5,724 nucleotides of DNA from Desulfuromusa sp. (GTDB lineage Bacteria > Desulfobacterota > Desulfuromonadia > Desulfuromonadales > Geopsychrobacteraceae), in contig JAOZMV010000109.1 in the NCBI GenBank assembly GCA_029934095.1, forward strand, positions 1-5,724, given 5' to 3'. How positions within the stretch are numbered: position 1 is the first letter of the stretch; every line of letters begins with the position of its first letter. The position numbers and the translations under genes were made by a program. Positions 3,801 to 5,724 of the stretch are shown here, piece after piece. Below the pieces are notes generated by a model. That model saw nothing but the letters and a program-made list of their open reading frames with translations, did not search any database and had not been told where the DNA came from.

Positions 3801-5724
3801 GCTGATCTGGACAGCAATATTGAGACGCAGGGGGAATTTTCCACAGGTTTCCTGGCGCAATCGGTTGGTGGTGGTGGCGGTAATGGTGGCACCACGGTAG
3901 CTGCAAGCGCAGCTGTTGGTGCGGTAGGTGCCGCAGCAATATCTGTCGGCGTCGGAGGGGATGCTGGAGATGGCGGAATCGGTGATCATGTGGACGTGAG
4001 ACTCGCGGGCTCTGTTTCAACCCGCAAGGCCCAGTCCGATGGTGTGGTGCTGCAAAGTGTCGGTGGCAGCGGGGGTAACAGTGGTGTAACCATTGCCGCC
4101 GGTGCAGCAGGTGGCGGTGTCGGTGCCGGTAATGTCACTGTCAGTGTAGGTGGTTCCGCAGGTGGCGGAGGTGATGCAGGCCGGGTTGATGCAGATCTTG
4201 ACACCGACGTGGAAACTTTGGGCGATGGCTCTGATGGTATAGTTGTGCAATCAATCGGCGGCGGCGGTGGCAATAGCGGCCTGACCGTTTCTGCCGGCCT
4301 TTCCGGTGCCGGAGTCGGTGCGGGTGGGGTTAATATCGGCATCGGTGGTTCCGGTGGCCTGGGTGGCAACGGTGAGGTTGTTGACGCCGAGTATTCGGGA
4401 ACGCTTATCACCCGGGGTAATAACGCGACGGGTTTGCTGGTGCAGAGCATCGGCGGCGGTGGTGGTAACAGTGGTGGCACGATTGCCGGTAGCCTGAATG
4501 GCGCCGGTGTCGGTTCCGGCAGCATTTCAGTGGGTATCGGTGGAGATGGCGGAGGGGCTGGTAATGGTGGTCGGGGTGACACATTGACTGCAGTCACACT
4601 TGATACCGTCGGTACGGTAGCGACATTTGGTGATCATTCTTCCGGTGTAATCGCACAAAGCGTTGGTGGCGGTGGTGGTAATGGCGGTTACAGCATAGCC
4701 GCCAGTTTGTCCGGTGCGGGCACGGGCAGCGGTGCGATTTCGGTTGGCGTTGGTGGCGGTGCAGGGAGTGGCGGCGATGGTAAAGGTGTGGTTGCAACTC
4801 TTAGCTCGGATATCTGGACGGCAGGCAGCGATTCAACCGGTGCCTTGATCCAATCCGTTGGTGGCGGTGGTGGTAATGGCGGCTTCAACGTATCGGGCAG
4901 TTTGTCTGGTGCCGGTGTCGGTAGCGGCGGTATTGCTGTTGGACTGGGTGGTAATGGCGGCAACGGCGGCCTGGGTGGAGATGTAGATGCCATCTCTTCC
5001 GGCATGATTTCGACCCTGAAGGATCGTTCTTCGGCCTTTATTGCCCAGTCCATTGGCGGCGGAGGCGGTAACGGTGGATTCAATATTGCTGGCAGTTTGT
5101 CCGGCGCGGGCACAGGCAGTGGCGCGATCAGTGTCGGCCTCGGTGGCAACGGTGGATCGGGGAATAACTCAGGCACCGTGATAGCCTCAACCACTGGTAA
5201 AATTACGACTTCAGGCGAGCAATCTACAGGGGTTCTCGCGCAGTCTGTCGGTGGCGGTGGTGGCAATGGCGGATACAATATTGCAGCCGGGGGATCAGCT
5301 GCGGGCACGGGAAGTGGTTCGGTTTCGGTGGGACTGGGCGGCAATGGTTCGGGTGGTGGCAATGGCAACACGGTTGATTTAACCGTAGGGGAAACCGTTT
5401 ACACTGAAGGTGCGCAATCGGGCGCGGTTATCGCCCAATCTATCGGCGGTGGCGGTGGAAATGGTGGTTTCAACGTTTCTGCCGCAGCTTCAGGTGCCGG
5501 CACAGGGAGTGGCACAGTGGGTGTCGGTCTCGGTGGTTCGGGTTCGAGTGGCGGAAATAGTGACGCAGTTGTTGTTTCAACCAGTGCCGACATTGTCACC
5601 AAGGGTGTTGCCTCGGGCGGCATTCTGGCCCAATCCGTCGGCGGTGGCGGCGGCAATGGCGGTTTTAACGTTACGGTCTCCGGCTCGGGTGCGGGCACAG
5701 GCAGCGGCGCGGTGGGTGTCGGCA
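672..5724 (+). CDS. Giant glycine-rich repeat autotransporter-like adhesin, 5' part
   Basis: Translation from ATG 672 stays open for 1684 codons to the window edge, so the gene is 3'-partial. Order of regions: residues 1-40, hydrophilic N-terminal extension; about 41-65, signal-peptide core; about 66-190, acidic non-repetitive spacer; from about 194, a repeat ladder. A typical unit has a hydrophobic/glycine strand such as GGLVALGG, then VTVTN, then an I-x-T-x-G turn, then [I/V]FAQS[I/V]GGGGG. Alternating short hydrophobic segments and turns at regular period predict a beta-solenoid passenger. The only cysteine I read is C36, before the signal core, which suits passage across the outer membrane. 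No two-partner secretion (TpsA) N-terminal domain is apparent, and a signal peptide argues against a type I-secreted RTX adhesin. Expected role: surface attachment or biofilm. The translocating beta-barrel is not in view, so 'autotransporter' is inference. Expression is probably controlled by the upstream riboswitch. Ligand and exact family unknown. Confidence 0.95.
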   Translation, partial: MNGSVQILVVQSSSLQINPQINKPVVFTETGSVDRCQRRRMRVFLAVLLLFFMTFWPIAGTEAQAALPTSDTVVDDMVTNPATNEEVKVIELLFDPEEAPTDPPELAYVKAEDGYFILVKNSDGDVIYAKNDDGDVVSMTVRDADSTENRVNLVAGDGTINSTDYASLPPEGSDGLDPYEDFSAGADGVRIVKYGRGGSNGHGGFFFIPPGSGGDGWTGPPVFYTNDTNISATNTIGIEAGSVGGNGGKGGDSVFSWWSGKPGGDGGAGGLIAVNNLSDSQVSTTGTNAHGIFAHTQSGRGGAGGSGWIAPGGGHGGAVRSGGSIIVINSGTIITNGQGAHGIYGLSTGGSAGSGGSNWGIVGSGGSGAVGGNGGPVSIANGGAIYTYLDGSHGILAQSIGGTGGNGGAAGGIVAFGGGAGTGGQGGNVSITSISNSSITTKGAYSVGILGQSIGGGGGDSGAAGGIVALGASGGYGNISGTVTITNNAGSSIKTEGIGSYGVLAQSIGGGGGNSRATGGLVSLGGSGAAGGHAKTVTITSAAEIETQGAYAHALFGQSIGGGGGSAGGGGGLVSLGGDGGGGGNGGSVNVTNSGVISTTGFDARGIFAQSIGGGGGAGGATGGLVALGGGGSSGGNASTVTVINRSGAEINTAKDGADAIFAQSVGGGGGSGASSGGLVALGGSGSSGGLGGAVTVTNDGILQTEGDWARGVFAQSIGGGGGSGGDSGGLVAIGGGSDTGSNADKVTVTSNGAVTTSGANSAAVYAQSIGGGGGSGGSSGGAVTIGGSGSGGGLGGAVTANTTGIINTTGNKSAGVFAQSVGGGGGDGGTAYGIVTIGGSGGPGNDGGIVTATHGGMIHTGGEDSFGIFAQSVGGGGGNGGAGYSGGLFAGFSLGGDGKAGGRGGMVNVDLDTYLLDGSQVASLITTEKDRSTGIFAQSVGGGGGNGGSAIQGTIGTGVSISVAIGGKGGPGGDGGTTSLNGQGDVLTRGNHSGGVVLQSVGGGGGNGGTTISASASIGDGLAIGVAIGGAGGAGGKGGVVTADLDSNIETQGEFSTGFLAQSVGGGGGNGGTTVAASAAVGAVGAAAISVGVGGDAGDGGIGDHVDVRLAGSVSTRKAQSDGVVLQSVGGSGGNSGVTIAAGAAGGGVGAGNVTVSVGGSAGGGGDAGRVDADLDTDVETLGDGSDGIVVQSIGGGGGNSGLTVSAGLSGAGVGAGGVNIGIGGSGGLGGNGEVVDAEYSGTLITRGNNATGLLVQSIGGGGGNSGGTIAGSLNGAGVGSGSISVGIGGDGGGAGNGGRGDTLTAVTLDTVGTVATFGDHSSGVIAQSVGGGGGNGGYSIAASLSGAGTGSGAISVGVGGGAGSGGDGKGVVATLSSDIWTAGSDSTGALIQSVGGGGGNGGFNVSGSLSGAGVGSGGIAVGLGGNGGNGGLGGDVDAISSGMISTLKDRSSAFIAQSIGGGGGNGGFNIAGSLSGAGTGSGAISVGLGGNGGSGNNSGTVIASTTGKITTSGEQSTGVLAQSVGGGGGNGGYNIAAGGSAAGTGSGSVSVGLGGNGSGGGNGNTVDLTVGETVYTEGAQSGAVIAQSIGGGGGNGGFNVSAAASGAGTGSGTVGVGLGGSGSSGGNSDAVVVSTSADIVTKGVASGGILAQSVGGGGGNGGFNVTVSGSGAGTGSGAVGVG
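867..1241 (+). other. Acidic N-terminal spacer of the mature protein
   Basis: Residues 66-190 are rich in D and E and nearly free of the glycine runs that follow. A small internal duplication reads NSDGDVIYAK then NDDGDVVSM (residues 121-138). Residues 157-165 (DGTINSTDY) resemble the second half of a dockerin/EF-hand loop, but the first ligand positions (L153, A155) are wrong for calcium binding. No domain family is recognised. It may be a linker or cap in front of the solenoid. Confidence 0.6.
1242..1862 (+). repeat. Degenerate N-terminal repeat units (four)
   Basis: Aligning to the consensus FAQSIGGGGGNGG gives VKYGRGGSNGHGG (Q-equivalent codon 1251), EAGSVGGNGGKGG (1392), FAHTQSGRGGAGG (1554) and YGLSTGGSAGSGG (1707). 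Spacings are 141, 162, 153 and then 156 bp to the first clear copy at 1863. The register matches the downstream ladder although the sequence has drifted. Four of the tryptophans in the visible protein cluster here, unlike the core units. The likely role is capping or an early solenoid segment. Confidence 0.7.
1863..3284 (+). repeat. Class A repeat block: nine units of 52 or 54 residues
   Basis: The QS[I/V]GG codon positions are 1863, 2025, 2187, 2343, 2499, 2661, 2817, 2973 and 3129, with the next at 3285. The steps are 162, 162, 156, 156, 162, 156, 156, 156 and 156 bp. Each unit reads approximately QS[I/V]GGGGGxGG, then a short GGLVALGG-like strand, a glycine-rich turn, a VTVTN-like strand, an IxTxG turn and [I/V]FAQS. 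The first copy has GGTGG instead of five glycines. All lengths are multiples of three, so gain or loss of whole units keeps the frame. Confidence 0.92.
3285..3857 (+). repeat. Transitional repeat units between class A and class B
   Basis: Three units of 201, 183 and 189 bp start at 3285, 3486 and 3669. The first keeps a class A-like GYSGGLFAGFSLGG strand but has an enlarged second half (DLDTYLLDGSQVASLITTEK). The next two already carry the class B style extended segment before the conserved [V/A]IGG (TIGTGVSISVAIGG; ASIGDGLAIGVAIGG), in shortened form. In the second and third units the residue pair before QS changes from FA to VL/LA. Confidence 0.8.
3858..5724 (+). repeat. Class B repeat block: nine units of mostly 65 residues plus a partial tenth
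   Basis: The QS[I/V]GG codons are at 3858, 4053, 4248, 4443, 4656, 4851, 5046, 5241, 5436 and 5631. Every step is 195 bp except 4443 to 4656, which is 213 bp. After GGGGGNGG the unit carries FNVSGSLSGAGVGSGGIAVG and LGG, about 13 residues longer than the GGLVALGG segment of class A. Otherwise the order of strands and turns is kept. Units nearest the right edge are the most alike, and the block continues beyond the window. The copy at 4053 is an exception with GGSGG in place of GGGGG. Confidence 0.93.

Noticed and set aside
1559..5698. Many long minus-strand open frames, several rich in PPLPPPPP, including ones spanning 2342-2953, 3986-4597 and 4688-5371
   Set aside because: They are the reverse complement of runs of GGN glycine codons (CCN proline), which contain no stops. 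They lack ribosome sites, and the + strand frame over the same bases is a continuous, structured repeat protein.
1863..5724. CRISPR array or non-coding tandem repeat
   Set aside because: The repeat units are 156-213 bp, drift mostly at synonymous positions, keep one reading frame throughout and encode a consistent protein motif.

Overview
The window holds one dominant gene: the 5' part (1684 complete codons, no stop reached) of a giant glycine-rich surface protein, starting at ATG 672 and running off the right edge at 5724. Frame and identity come from direct translation. The protein has a long N-terminal extension, a strong signal-peptide core, a short acidic spacer, and then a ladder of about 50-70-residue repeats marked by the sequence AQS[I/V]GGGGG. 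This is the architecture of a large Gram-negative type V (autotransporter-like) adhesin passenger. The C-terminal beta-barrel that would prove it lies outside the window. The many long antisense frames over this gene are proline-rich mirror images of its GGN glycine codons and are not listed as genes.

Left part (1-660). The first 48 bases look like the last 15 codons and stop of an upstream + strand gene. Positions 49-437 are AT-rich and hold no convincing gene, only hairpins at 112-138 and 335-377. Positions 439-583 form a compact control region: a 14-bp inverted repeat, candidate -10 elements, a structure I read as a variant GEMM-I (cyclic dinucleotide) riboswitch at about 475-547, and an overlapping intrinsic terminator ending in six T. 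A clean AGGAG ribosome binding site lies at 660-664.

How it fits together. The terminator stem (535-542 with 570-577) uses bases that the aptamer needs for its second hairpin and closing helix, so the two folds exclude each other. The simple reading is a transcriptional ON switch: ligand binding (probably c-di-GMP) stabilises the aptamer, prevents termination and allows transcription of the giant adhesin. That matches the general biology of c-di-GMP promoting attachment. Ligand identity and direction of control are inferences.

Repeat layout. From the N-terminus there are four degenerate units (Q-equivalents at 1251, 1392, 1554, 1707), nine regular units of 156 or 162 bp (1863-3284), three transitional units of 201, 183 and 189 bp (3285-3857), then nine units of 195 bp, one of them 213 bp, plus a partial tenth (3858 to the edge). 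The two unit classes differ by a 13-residue expansion of one segment.

Organism. Signal peptide, type V-like passenger and moderate-to-high GC in the gene indicate a Gram-negative bacterium. The aptamer's ACGGGTCT...GATAGCC core resembles GEMM elements I associate with Desulfuromonadales (Geobacter/Pelobacter relatives). This placement is tentative.
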